DNA of 58,793 bases from a virus. Positions 1 to 7,300 of this stretch are shown here, one piece after another. Position 1 is the first letter of the stretch. Each line of letters starts with the position of its first letter. A model generated the notes under the pieces. It ran no database searches. It was not told where the DNA came from and saw only the letters and a list, made by a program, of their open reading frames with translations. The DNA lies in IMG/VR virus record IMGVR_UViG_3300017786_003035, positions 1-58,793 of that record; one strand, given 5' to 3'. The position numbers and the translations under genes are program-made.

Positions 1-138
1 AATAGTGGGCCAACTGTTGTGAGCTTCACCTAACCAACCCCCTAGGTTATTATACCAATCGGGTCTTGCCTTACTCATAGGAGTAGGCGGAAAGTATTTC
101 TCTACGTGTGGGTCGCCTGTGATAAATTTAATCTTCAT
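1..138 (-). CDS. DUF6065-like protein, N-terminal fragment (runs off the window)
   Basis: Only the first 46 codons are present; the gene continues beyond base 1. The start ATG at 138 overlaps the TGA of the upstream gene (ATGA). The visible peptide has the pattern MKIKFITGD, then PMSKARPDWYNNL, which parallels the opening of the next gene (MNITFVCGK, then STFKPNWYSNL). The two are therefore tandem paralogues of the DUF6065-like group found in marine T4-like phages. Function is unknown. Confidence 0.75.
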   Translation of the reverse strand, partial: MKIKFITGDPHVEKYFPPTPMSKARPDWYNNLGGWLGEAHNSWPTI

Positions 139-806
139 TTGAATCTTTTCTTATAGTGCATAGTTTTAGCATAACCATCTGCTTGTGCGTTACATATTGT
201 ATCTTGTTTCATTACACTAGTATCTATCTCTACATCCATGTTCCACTCTTCTCTTCTGAAAGGTATTATTTGTGCTACAGGTTCTCCTGCTCGAATAGTA
301 AAGTTATCAGCAAACAACTTAGCAGGCCAATTATGCCACGGAACGTCTATCACATCTGTATCTATAATTGCTGTCATTACTTCGAATCGATCTTCACTAT
401 GATAGTAAGGCTTTTGTATTAAACAACTATAGCCCGGGGGTGTTTTAATTTGCCAAGGTACACTGATTACCATATAGTCTTTCGGCTCGCCGATTGGACA
501 TTGAATATGCGGGTGTCCTTCTTGTTCGTTAAACTCGTTCCATCCTTGTGGGTATCGTCTATCAAATCCTATCGTACCCTGTCCAAAGTTTGGTTGTGCT
601 GTTATTTCTTGATCAACAGCGTTAAACATAATATAGCCTGTATTCATTACATCAAACACAGGCATACACTTTTTAATACTTGGAAATGTTTTTTCTTCGT
701 CTACGTATGTGTCTAAGTTAGAATACCAGTTGGGCTTAAATGTACTTGCCGGTACAGGAGCATATTGTGATGCTTCTTCTTTGCCACATACAAATGTAAT
801 GTTCAT
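135..806 (-). CDS. DUF6065-like conserved phage protein
   Basis: About 223 aa. I chose the ATG at 806 because it overlaps the TGA of the upstream gene (ATGA); an in-frame upstream start at 848 would add 14 residues inside that gene. The protein has features I associate with DUF6065-type proteins: an N-terminal P-x2-WY-x-NL element, a GFDRRYPQGW-type segment, a PWQIKTPPGYSCL segment followed by a QPYY-like aromatic turn, and a C-terminal EPVAQIIPFRREEW strand. No signal peptide or membrane segment is visible. No biochemical function is established for the family. It is followed by a second, partial copy, so this is a tandem duplication. Confidence 0.7.
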   Translation of the reverse strand: MNITFVCGKEEASQYAPVPASTFKPNWYSNLDTYVDEEKTFPSIKKCMPVFDVMNTGYIMFNAVDQEITAQPNFGQGTIGFDRRYPQGWNEFNEQEGHPHIQCPIGEPKDYMVISVPWQIKTPPGYSCLIQKPYYHSEDRFEVMTAIIDTDVIDVPWHNWPAKLFADNFTIRAGEPVAQIIPFRREEWNMDVEIDTSVMKQDTICNAQADGYAKTMHYKKRFK

Positions 807-1567
807 AGTACAGTTGATGGGCCTTTGACCTCTCTTATAGTAGACCAAACATGTGCTGAATAACCTTTACCGTTAGTGTCACCGCCTTGGTTATCTAAAT
901 CAACACCATCGTATTCCATACCGTCAACAATGTCTTCACCATTAGGATATTCATTACAATAAACTTTTAGTTTCTTAAGATCAAAATCTCCTACTGTTTC
1001 AATTATAGCATCAAAGAATGTACCTTTTTCAGCTGAGTACATTTGTACAACATAATCACCTTGGTCTTTATAATTATAACCTTCGCCACTATCTGTTAGT
1101 TCTAACTCGTAGTTAGATTCTTCTTCAAGTTTATTAATATTATCTGATAAGTTGTCATCTTCGAATTCAATACTACGAACATGTTTAGAACCATATTCAG
1201 GACCGTCAACTTCTTCTACGTCAATACGAGCGTTACCATACTCTACACCGTTTTGATGACAGTACTCAGTTGGTGATTCATACCACGTTGATTTGTAGTC
1301 ATCCTTACCGTAACTTGTTAGAAAGTCTGCTTCCTTTGGAATTTCTTTTATATCCTCATACTCAGCATCTTCTTCTTCCTCGTTAATAAGATATGTTACA
1401 AGATCATTATCATAATGTTCTTCGGTATGTGTATTCCAAAAGTCAAATGCTTCTTTAGTTAAGTTCATGTATGCGGCTTCGCCTCCATACCCCCAAAGGG
1501 AAATTCGATAAAAGCGTGGACCTTTGAGTGTTTCTACTAATTCTGTTTTTTCTTCTGAGGTGGCCAT
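803..1567 (-). CDS. Acidic conserved phage protein of unknown function
   Basis: 254 aa with a strong Shine-Dalgarno (AAGGAG, 5 nt before the ATG). It is very rich in Asp and Glu, especially residues 60-75 and 120-165, so it is predicted to be strongly anionic and soluble. The N-terminal segment (FYRISLWGYGGEAAYMNL) looks like the start of a folded beta domain, and a related beta-rich C-terminal half ends in a conserved-looking SAHVWSTIREV stretch. I do not recognise a catalytic motif. Its position next to the helicase gene suggests early expression. An acidic DNA mimic or a regulator is possible but speculative. Confidence 0.7.
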   Translation of the reverse strand: MATSEEKTELVETLKGPRFYRISLWGYGGEAAYMNLTKEAFDFWNTHTEEHYDNDLVTYLINEEEEDAEYEDIKEIPKEADFLTSYGKDDYKSTWYESPTEYCHQNGVEYGNARIDVEEVDGPEYGSKHVRSIEFEDDNLSDNINKLEEESNYELELTDSGEGYNYKDQGDYVVQMYSAEKGTFFDAIIETVGDFDLKKLKVYCNEYPNGEDIVDGMEYDGVDLDNQGGDTNGKGYSAHVWSTIREVKGPSTVL

Positions 1568-1582
1568 GTTAGCTCCTTTGTG

Positions 1583-2005
1583 TTAAAGTGTATATTCAAA
1601 ATTTTGACAATCGGTGTACTTGCCAATTAGTTTAGCACCATTTCGTAAATGAAATCGTTCTGCCATTTCTGTTAGCGGACTGAGTGTTACTATCCTACTA
1701 ATATTTTCTACATCTGCCGCGGAACGTAATTCGTTAATAATTGTTCTACCTGATCCTTTACTATAACTCCATACTGTATACGCAACTAGTATATCGCCTG
1801 TTGGACTTGTAAATTCTTTTAATTGCTGTTCATTAGTAGGAACTTCTGTACACAATGCTGTACATATAATTGCCTTTACTTGATTTTCTTCTTCTAGTAC
1901 ATTGACTACACATCCTGTCCTAGTTCTGTCAGCATAAGAAATATGAGGACGAACAGGATCGTCTTTTAGTAAGTGTTGTTCTGCTTCAAGTAATGTTCTA
2001 ATCAA
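1583..2005 (-). CDS. GNAT-like small protein downstream of gp41
   Basis: 140 aa. The start is TTG at 2005, overlapping the TGA of the helicase gene (TTGA). It is supported by an AGGAG about 7 nt upstream, and a stop lies just before it in frame, so no ATG alternative exists upstream. The C-terminal half (LVAYTVWSYSKGSGRTIINEL, then VTLSPLTEMAERFHLRNGA) has the shape of the GNAT N-acetyltransferase acetyl-CoA site: a strand, a G-x-G turn, a helix, then an AERFHLRNGA helix resembling the usual FYxKxGF element. The substrate is unknown. The call rests on fold-like pattern only. Confidence 0.6.
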   Translation of the reverse strand: MIRTLLEAEQHLLKDDPVRPHISYADRTRTGCVVNVLEEENQVKAIICTALCTEVPTNEQQLKEFTSPTGDILVAYTVWSYSKGSGRTIINELRSAADVENISRIVTLSPLTEMAERFHLRNGAKLIGKYTDCQNFEYTL

Positions 2006-3450
2006 TCATCGTCTCCTGGTAAGTTAGCTAAAAATGATCTTAGTTTAGTAGAGTCTGCCTCTGCTTTAACTTTTCCAATACCAGAACCTTGACTAGGATC
2101 TGCGTTTGGATCTGGTGTTGTTCCTCCACCACGTTTAATGCTATTCAAAATACTACTGCCTCCGCCTTGTGGTGCGTTACTATAGCTGTCATCATCTTCA
2201 TCACAATCACTAATACGTAATGTGTCTAAGTCAAATTCTAAATCAATCTTTTGTCCTACACCACCCGAGTTACGTGTCTTCATTAACTGTAGTTGATAGC
2301 GTCCACGTTCACGCATTGCTCTACTTGTAAAGATACCAAACACGTTATCTGCTGTCTGGATCTTACTAAGTCCACCACTGATGTGCGAGTGATCAAATTC
2401 AATTTCTTCTACAGCACCTCTGTTCAACTGTGCCGCTGTAACAAACACTGTGTTCAATTCCATTGCTAGGTTACGTAGTTCTTCACTTACGTACTTGTCT
2501 TTGATAAACAAGTTCTCAGCACTTACCTTTGTGCTTGCTGGCATCAACAAGTCCAAGTAGTCAATCAATAGTACGTCTACTCTAGTACCTGTTTTAATTT
2601 CATATTCTTTAATGTAACTGCGTACATCATTTGCTGTCTTACCACTAGGCATATACTTGACTTGAAACTTACCTGACTTCTTGCCAATCATCTTAACTTT
2701 CATTTCAACGTCATCAATGTTCTTAAACACATCACGACTTGGAATGCCTGTTACCATACTATCAACACGCATACTAACTAGTGCTTCACTAAGTTCTAGT
2801 GTTAAGTAAATTACGTTAAGACCTTTCTCAGCCATGTTAACACCAATGTTAGCCAAGAACAAACTCTTACCTGCTCCTGATCCACCTGCGAATATATTCA
2901 GTTCACCTCTATTGAATCCACCAAACAGTTTCTTATCAATTGCTCCCCAACCTGTACTTACTTGTCCATTAGTACTCTTAATACCTTCTAGTCTTGCTCT
3001 AGGATCAGCAAAGTAATTTGTACCCAAGTCTTTTTGTAGACCAATCTGTACAGCCTTCTTTACTATGTCTTCGCACTGTCCATACTCACCCTTTTCAAGT
3101 AAGTCAGCACTCTTAAGGATTGCGGCCTCTAGTGCTTTGTGTTTACTAAATGTTTCAAACTCTGCTAGTAACCAATCATAGTGACTTTCGTTTAGTTCAC
3201 CTGTGTGCTTTAATACATTATCACCGTGTAGCTCACTTGCCGCATTGATCATATCAAGTGTAGGCAATGTATTAAACTCTGTAACATAGTTACTTAAAAA
3301 CTCTGCCGCCGGCTTTAGTCTTCTATCAAAACTATTTGGATCAAACACAGCCTGACACCTAACAAAACTCTCTGCGTCTTGTAGCATCATTTCTAGATAC
3401 ACTTTTTGTATATCATATCCGTAGTCTGTATTTTGTCTAGTTTCGTTCAT
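2002..3450 (-). CDS. 41: Replicative DNA helicase, T4 gp41-like (DnaB family)
   Basis: 482 aa. It unwinds duplex DNA ahead of the phage replisome as a hexamer and partners with primase gp61. An N-terminal helical domain (about 1-140) precedes the RecA-like motor. Walker A is GGSGAGKS at 189-196. Walker B is a DVLLIDYLDLL-type segment near 290, followed by a TAAQLNR segment typical of DnaB motif 3. The C-terminal tail after about 420 is Gly/Ser/Pro-rich and probably disordered. The start ATG at 3450 has GAGAAG about 7 nt upstream. A sigma70-type promoter lies 130 bp upstream, and the gene is coupled to the GNAT-like gene downstream. Confidence 0.95.
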   Translation of the reverse strand: MNETRQNTDYGYDIQKVYLEMMLQDAESFVRCQAVFDPNSFDRRLKPAAEFLSNYVTEFNTLPTLDMINAASELHGDNVLKHTGELNESHYDWLLAEFETFSKHKALEAAILKSADLLEKGEYGQCEDIVKKAVQIGLQKDLGTNYFADPRARLEGIKSTNGQVSTGWGAIDKKLFGGFNRGELNIFAGGSGAGKSLFLANIGVNMAEKGLNVIYLTLELSEALVSMRVDSMVTGIPSRDVFKNIDDVEMKVKMIGKKSGKFQVKYMPSGKTANDVRSYIKEYEIKTGTRVDVLLIDYLDLLMPASTKVSAENLFIKDKYVSEELRNLAMELNTVFVTAAQLNRGAVEEIEFDHSHISGGLSKIQTADNVFGIFTSRAMRERGRYQLQLMKTRNSGGVGQKIDLEFDLDTLRISDCDEDDDSYSNAPQGGGSSILNSIKRGGGTTPDPNADPSQGSGIGKVKAEADSTKLRSFLANLPGDDD

Positions 3451-3598
3451 AAATTATCTTCTCTAATTCTTTTAATATCTCTGTATAATCTAACACAGCT
3501 TTTAGTTTTTCCTCTTGTGTTGTATCACCTTCTACAACTTCCATCATTAACGGAAATTGTTCTGTAAGCCTTTTGTTTATTATACGCTCTGATACCAC
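3437..3598 (-). CDS. Small helical protein between the carbamoyltransferase-like gene and gp41
   Basis: A short open frame of 53 aa from GTG 3598, or 36 aa from ATG 3547. Both read into the stop at 3437, inside the start of gp41. The predicted product is charged and helical (segments EGDTTQEEKLKAV and YTEILKELEKIIYERN), and the frame is open without rare-looking codons. The GTG start has AAAGG about 10 nt upstream. However, the sigma70-like promoter at 3579-3608 would start transcription near 3572, which allows only the ATG start. Function is unknown; it overlaps its neighbours at both ends, as is usual in this genome. Confidence 0.5.
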   Translation of the reverse strand: MVSERIINKRLTEQFPLMMEVVEGDTTQEEKLKAVLDYTEILKELEKIIYERN

Positions 3599-3608
3599 TG
3601 TTTGTCAA
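3579..3608 (-). promoter_or_regulatory. Sigma70-type early promoter before gp41
   Basis: On the minus strand: TTGACA (3608-3603), an 18-nt spacer, then a perfect TATAAT (3584-3579). Predicted +1 is near 3572. It lies in the last codons of the carbamoyltransferase-like gene and would drive the small ORF, gp41 and the genes downstream. Confidence 0.7.
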
Positions 3609-4557
3609 CCTTTATTTTGGTTTGTGTTTTGGCTAATACAGCACCTATACAACTACCTGGATCACCCGGATTCTTTGGTACATACACACTATTCCATTGA
3701 TTCTGTATCTTGTCAACAGCATCTTTATTAAGTGCGCCACCGCCTGCTAGTGCTATGTGCTTTGCTCCTGTTCGTACTTTTGCCCAAATACTAAGAACGT
3801 TTACAGCGTATTCAAATATTGCTTGTGTAGCCTCCGCTATATCATACATGTCTTGTTTTGTATGTAATTCTTTTCTCCACCACATACATCCACGATGTAA
3901 GTTATGCTTCATCTTAATATGTTGCGGATTATTTCTTGTATGATCAACATCTATTAATTCTTTACGTATTATATGAGCTAGGCGTTTAGCATTACCTTTC
4001 TTTGCCCATTGTGCTACTAAGTATTCGTCACGTTGAGGAACTAGCCCCATACGTTGTGTCATAGCACTATAAAACAATCCTAAACTGTGTGGATAACTTT
4101 GACTGTGTATCTTGTTTAATCTATTGTCCTTACCGTGCCACACTGTTAATGTTTCAAACTCTCCAATGCTATCTAAACATACTACAGCACAATCATCATG
4201 AGGCTGTGTGTAATAAGCATAGGCCGCATGTGATAAGTGATGTTGTGTGTATTCAATTTTACAAGATATATTCCATTGCGAGAGATATGATCTAATATTG
4301 TTTTCTTTATACAACCAACCTTGACCAGCACGCCATTGTCTAAATGTTTTAAGCAACGGACGTTCATACCAAACAACTTTATTAGGCCTAGGTAACTGTT
4401 CTGTAATTGTAACATGCTGTAGCATCTCCCAATTAAAGTCAGGGTCATTAGAAATCTTAGAAAAGTCTTTCGATTGTCCTGCCCACAATAGTTCGTTATT
4501 ATCAAAGACTGCTAAACTAGCATCATGACTGTTGCCAACCATTCCCCATTTAATCAT
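3580..4557 (-). CDS. Carbamoyltransferase-like protein, Kae1-like half only (NodU/CmcH family)
   Basis: About 325 aa from the ATG at 4557, which has GGA 8 nt upstream and sits inside the end of the DUF2061 gene. It matches the N-terminal (Kae1/ASKHA-like) domain of O-carbamoyltransferases: GNSHDASLAVF at the start, the metal-site HHLSHAAYAYY, then VVCLDSIGE and an AGGGALNKDA loop near the end. Family members are typically 550-600 aa and carry a C-terminal YrdC-like domain that makes the carbamoyl-adenylate. That domain is absent here; the frame ends about 40 residues after GGGALN. It may need a separate carbamoyl-AMP donor or have another function. Carbamoylation of a sugar or nucleotide is plausible in this context. 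Confidence 0.75.
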   Translation of the reverse strand: MIKWGMVGNSHDASLAVFDNNELLWAGQSKDFSKISNDPDFNWEMLQHVTITEQLPRPNKVVWYERPLLKTFRQWRAGQGWLYKENNIRSYLSQWNISCKIEYTQHHLSHAAYAYYTQPHDDCAVVCLDSIGEFETLTVWHGKDNRLNKIHSQSYPHSLGLFYSAMTQRMGLVPQRDEYLVAQWAKKGNAKRLAHIIRKELIDVDHTRNNPQHIKMKHNLHRGCMWWRKELHTKQDMYDIAEATQAIFEYAVNVLSIWAKVRTGAKHIALAGGGALNKDAVDKIQNQWNSVYVPKNPGDPGSCIGAVLAKTQTKIKVDKQWYQSV

Positions 4558-4771
4558 TAAATTTTGTCCATAGTTTATGTAATACGTAAAACCAAACACC
4601 ATTGATTGCCGGCTCAATTAAAGCAACTGTTCCTGCTTCCCATAGACTTGCTCCGGTCATTATACTAACAACAGCCATAGAAATTACAATATGACCTAAT
4701 GTATAAATCAATGCTAGTGTAAGGCTGTTGTTTTTAAATATGCTACCTATGCCTTTTGTAAATTCAGTCAT
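4550..4771 (-). CDS. DUF2061 small membrane protein
   Basis: About 73 aa. Two hydrophobic segments (LTLALIYTLGHIVISMAVV, and a second around GTVALIEPAINGVWFYVL) are followed by an LHKLWTKF ending, the hallmark of DUF2061 two-helix inner-membrane proteins. The ATG at 4771 lies 12 nt after AGGAG; a TTG one codon upstream is better spaced and cannot be excluded. The downstream carbamoyltransferase-like gene begins inside it. Function in phage is unknown. Confidence 0.75.
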   Translation of the reverse strand: MTEFTKGIGSIFKNNSLTLALIYTLGHIVISMAVVSIMTGASLWEAGTVALIEPAINGVWFYVLHKLWTKFND

Positions 4772-4786
4772 CAACAGTTAGTTCTC

Positions 4787-4909
4787 CTATTTGTAAATAA
4801 ACGGGTCACGTTTTTGTAATTCTTTAATTTTTTTCTTTAACGCTTTTTTGCGTTTATAATTTGTATAGGGACTTTTTATTTTTTCCCAAAGTTCTTTTAA
4901 CCAAACCAT
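4787..4909 (-). CDS. 40-aa basic protein following primase
   Basis: ATG 4909 to TAG 4787; it starts inside the end of the primase gene (13-nt overlap). The product opens MVWLKELWEKIKSPYTNYKR, has a Lys-rich helix and ends KRDPFIYK. It is strongly basic and amphipathic. I recall similar very short proteins ending in RDPFIY in marine T4-like phages, which supports a real gene, but the function is unknown. Confidence 0.7.
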   Translation of the reverse strand: MVWLKELWEKIKSPYTNYKRKKALKKKIKELQKRDPFIYK

Positions 4910-5877
4910 TTCTTTGCTCTCAACCTTATTTTTAACGGAGACGATTCACTGTTTACAGCGATACTATGTAAAGTATACAATCTTCCATACATACCTACAG
5001 CATCTCCTATGTCATTAATACTATCATTCCAATCTGGCATCGATACGTGCCATCCTAGTTCAATAGCCTGTTCTACTAACTTACTACCTGCGTCATCTCT
5101 GTCAGGAACTACTATTACATCTTTACTTAACCGATTGATGAGTAGTGCCTGTTGATCTTTGATTTCGCTACCTAGTAATGCTACTCCGTCGATATGTAAA
5201 GCATCAACTGGTCCTTCGCACACGATAGTAAAGATCTTATTATGACCTTGCTCATCTAATCCGTATACAAAGCCAGGCTGTTGCTCACTCATATATTTAG
5301 GTTGTTTGTCTGCTACTGTTCTAGCAGTCCAACCAACAATACGTTTTTCATAATAAAAAGGAATTATAAGTCTATCACGATATCCTAAACTAGGTGACCA
5401 GTAGTAATTAGTGTCGTCTAAGTTCATTCCACGCTTAGCCATATACTCAAGAACTGCTACACTATACTTGTTGAATTCTGTTATGTCCGCAATTTTAATA
5501 GCATCATCTGGAAGTGGTACATCATTAAATTTAGGTATGTCTAGTATTTGTTTCTTAACAAAGTCATTCTCTTGCTCTGCCATAACCTGTAGTGCCAGTT
5601 TGTTAATAATGTCATCAGGACAATTTAACCATTGTAATAGCTTACGCATTTTATGACTTAGGTTTCTGCCCTTTTGCCAACTTGCTTTGTAACCACAGTT
5701 GAAACAATGATAACTTACTCCACCTTCGCCGTTAGATATTAATCCACCACGCTGTCTTGTGTCAGCACTATCACCATTATGAATACAACAGGGAGCGTTA
5801 AAACTAGTCCATCCGCTAGGAGTAGTCTTGCGCTTAGGAGGCAAGTGTGCCGTTACTATGTCAAATACACTATTCAT
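4897..5877 (-). CDS. 61: DNA primase, T4 gp61-like
   Basis: 326 aa. It makes RNA primers for lagging-strand synthesis with gp41. The N-terminal zinc ribbon has ligands in APCCIHNG (about residues 28-35) and YHCFNCGYKASW (about 55-66). The TOPRIM core shows a catalytic VCEGPVDAL (near 217) and a VVPDRDDAGSKL segment (near 255). Length agrees with T4 gp61 (about 340). There is no Shine-Dalgarno. Instead a strong promoter ends 6 nt before the ATG, so the mRNA is predicted to be leaderless. It lies in the same direction as gp41, a few genes upstream. Confidence 0.95.
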   Translation of the reverse strand: MNSVFDIVTAHLPPKRKTTPSGWTSFNAPCCIHNGDSADTRQRGGLISNGEGGVSYHCFNCGYKASWQKGRNLSHKMRKLLQWLNCPDDIINKLALQVMAEQENDFVKKQILDIPKFNDVPLPDDAIKIADITEFNKYSVAVLEYMAKRGMNLDDTNYYWSPSLGYRDRLIIPFYYEKRIVGWTARTVADKQPKYMSEQQPGFVYGLDEQGHNKIFTIVCEGPVDALHIDGVALLGSEIKDQQALLINRLSKDVIVVPDRDDAGSKLVEQAIELGWHVSMPDWNDSINDIGDAVGMYGRLYTLHSIAVNSESSPLKIRLRAKKWFG

Positions 5878-5883
5878 AATACT

Positions 5884-5912
5884 ATTATAGCATCACAACA
5901 ATGTAATGTCAA
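5884..5912 (-). promoter_or_regulatory. Early promoter of primase, predicted leaderless
   Basis: TTGACA (5912-5907), 17-nt spacer, TATAAT (5889-5884) on the minus strand, preceded by AACAC. Counting 7 nt from the last T of the -10 puts +1 at 5877, the A of the primase ATG. No Shine-Dalgarno can exist on such a transcript. Confidence 0.85.
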
Positions 5913-5915
5913 GTG

Positions 5916-6113
5916 TTATTTTGTTAATTTAAATAAAATAAATTCTTCAGCATTTTCTGGTTGTATTGTTATAGCAGGATCACCTGACGGTGCTTGTTTG
6001 CCCACATACGTCCATTTATAGCCTTGTGCTATTTGCTCGTTACTTGTTTCAATAAATTCAGAATTGGCTGATGAGGCCATAGCCAGAAAGATGACTGTAA
6101 TTAAATTTTCCAT
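5916..6113 (-). CDS. Small protein with hydrophobic N-terminus
   Basis: 65 aa. The start at 6113 has an AAGG about 10 nt upstream. The first residues (MENLITVIFLAMASSANS) could be a short signal peptide or anchor with a small-residue cleavage site. The remainder (YKWTYVGKQAPSGDPAITIQPE) looks like a compact beta-rich phage protein. The hydrophobic region is short for a signal peptide. An internal Met at residue 12 is an alternative start without an obvious Shine-Dalgarno. It lies just downstream of the structural protein gene and could share its late transcript. Confidence 0.55.
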   Translation of the reverse strand: MENLITVIFLAMASSANSEFIETSNEQIAQGYKWTYVGKQAPSGDPAITIQPENAEEFILFKLTK

Positions 6114-6127
6114 TATTGGATGCCCTT

Positions 6128-6895
6128 CTAGTTCCTTAACAGGATCTTATCGATACTACCGGTATTGGTAGAATCATCTACACGCTTAAAACGTACATGA
6201 CTAAACACGCCGTTAAAGTTAACATAAGTCGGTGTAGTTGGTGTACTCATGGTAACTGTGTCTATGTCAAACCAAGTACTAGCGGCAACATCATCTAGTG
6301 TACCTTGTACTACAACATCGCCCTTATATGTTGTAGTGTAAAACACTGCTGTATGTAAAGCAGTGTTACTATTAATTTCTGGTTGTCCATCGAATGTAGA
6401 ACTAATATTATTCATAAACGTTGTAGTTGCTTTGCTTGCTATTGGTCCTGGAAATGCTTCGTCAGTAAGTTCTATAATACCTCTAACACCAAATTGTGTA
6501 TCAGCATATGTTAATACATTACTATTATCACTTGCTTTTTCTAAGTATACTGTATAACTCATATACTGTCCATCGATATTTAATGTATCGTTATCTGTGA
6601 TATTAATTGTAAATACCCCTTTATAATTAGGTGTACTTGTTTCTTTTATTGTACCCATATATTTCTTTAATAGTGTATTGTCTTCTGTATACACTTCTAC
6701 ATACGGTGTGTATGTATTTAAAATTGATAATGGTTTATGATCGCTATTCTTTAATTCAAAAGTTATTAAATTATCAATACCTTTTGCTACTGTTATGTTT
6801 CTTTGATACACTTTTCTATACTCCTGACCCGCAACGAATCCATCTACGACTACCACGGTCTTGTTCGATACTAAATATGTAGAAGCTAGTTGCAT
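6128..6895 (-). CDS. Putative virion structural (tail or fibre-associated) protein
   Basis: 255 aa, rich in Thr, Asn, Ser and Val with little charge, typical of a beta-sandwich virion protein. The N-terminal 150 residues (GIDNLITFELKNSDHKPLS, then GVFTINITDNDTLNI and GVRGIIELTDEA) resemble a BppU-like immunoglobulin-type domain. The C-terminal part (TAVFYTTTYKGDVVVQGTL, ending VFSHVRFKRVDDS) resembles a carbohydrate-binding or discoidin-like module. A late promoter with a perfect T4-type TATAAATA lies 16 nt plus a Shine-Dalgarno upstream, supporting a late structural role. The exact virion position is unknown. Confidence 0.65.
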   Translation of the reverse strand: MQLASTYLVSNKTVVVVDGFVAGQEYRKVYQRNITVAKGIDNLITFELKNSDHKPLSILNTYTPYVEVYTEDNTLLKKYMGTIKETSTPNYKGVFTINITDNDTLNIDGQYMSYTVYLEKASDNSNVLTYADTQFGVRGIIELTDEAFPGPIASKATTTFMNNISSTFDGQPEINSNTALHTAVFYTTTYKGDVVVQGTLDDVAASTWFDIDTVTMSTPTTPTYVNFNGVFSHVRFKRVDDSTNTGSIDKILLRN

Positions 6896-6915
6896 ATTAA
6901 TTAATCCTTACTAGT

Positions 6916-6924
6916 GTATTTATA
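6916..6924 (-). promoter_or_regulatory. Late promoter of the 255-aa structural gene
   Basis: TATAAATAC on the minus strand matches the T4 late consensus TATAAATA exactly. Predicted +1 is near 6911, giving a 16-nt leader that contains AAGGA before the ATG at 6895. Confidence 0.8.
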
Positions 6925-6928
6925 GGTT

Positions 6929-7300
6929 ATGTTGAGAAAAGAAATAGAAGAAAATTTCCCTTTTTTAAGTGTTGTCACTTACGGTGGCGCAGAGTATATC
7001 GGCATCATTAATAATCAAGACAACTTCATTACAAGTATGTATGTTTATACAAACTTAAAATCTCCAGTAGATAAACAAAAATTCATTGAATTAGGCGAAG
7101 TATGGTGGTGGGAATCAAACAGGATGATTCCGATTAACATATTCCTTAATAATGATATGAATCAATTTAAGTATGTACAAATGACTATGAATAGTAAAGA
7201 TGTTAAAGTTACAATGGGTCCTACAGTGAATTTAAATAAACTTCATGTAAAGAGAGTTAAGCGTAAAAGTGTACAGCTTGTAAAAAAGCCTAAGAATTAA
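6929..7300 (+). CDS. Conserved phage protein on the opposite strand
   Basis: 123 aa, the only plus-strand gene in the first 46 kb. It has a compact beta-rich N-terminus (FPFLSVVTYGGAEYIGIINN), a WWWESNRMIPINIFL core and a basic C-terminal tail (KRVKRKSVQLVKKPKN) that could contact nucleic acid. The start ATG at 6929 has only a close AGG before it, and no good promoter is visible. The late promoter of the minus-strand neighbour overlaps its upstream region. It ends by overlapping the convergent DnaE-like gene by 11 nt. No domain is recognised. Confidence 0.7.
   Translation: MLRKEIEENFPFLSVVTYGGAEYIGIINNQDNFITSMYVYTNLKSPVDKQKFIELGEVWWWESNRMIPINIFLNNDMNQFKYVQMTMNSKDVKVTMGPTVNLNKLHVKRVKRKSVQLVKKPKN

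Noticed and set aside
6894-6929. Possible leaderless early promoter for the plus-strand gene at 6929 (TATTTA six bases before ATG)
   Set aside because: There is no -35 element 17 nt upstream and the same bases make a perfect late promoter on the other strand.
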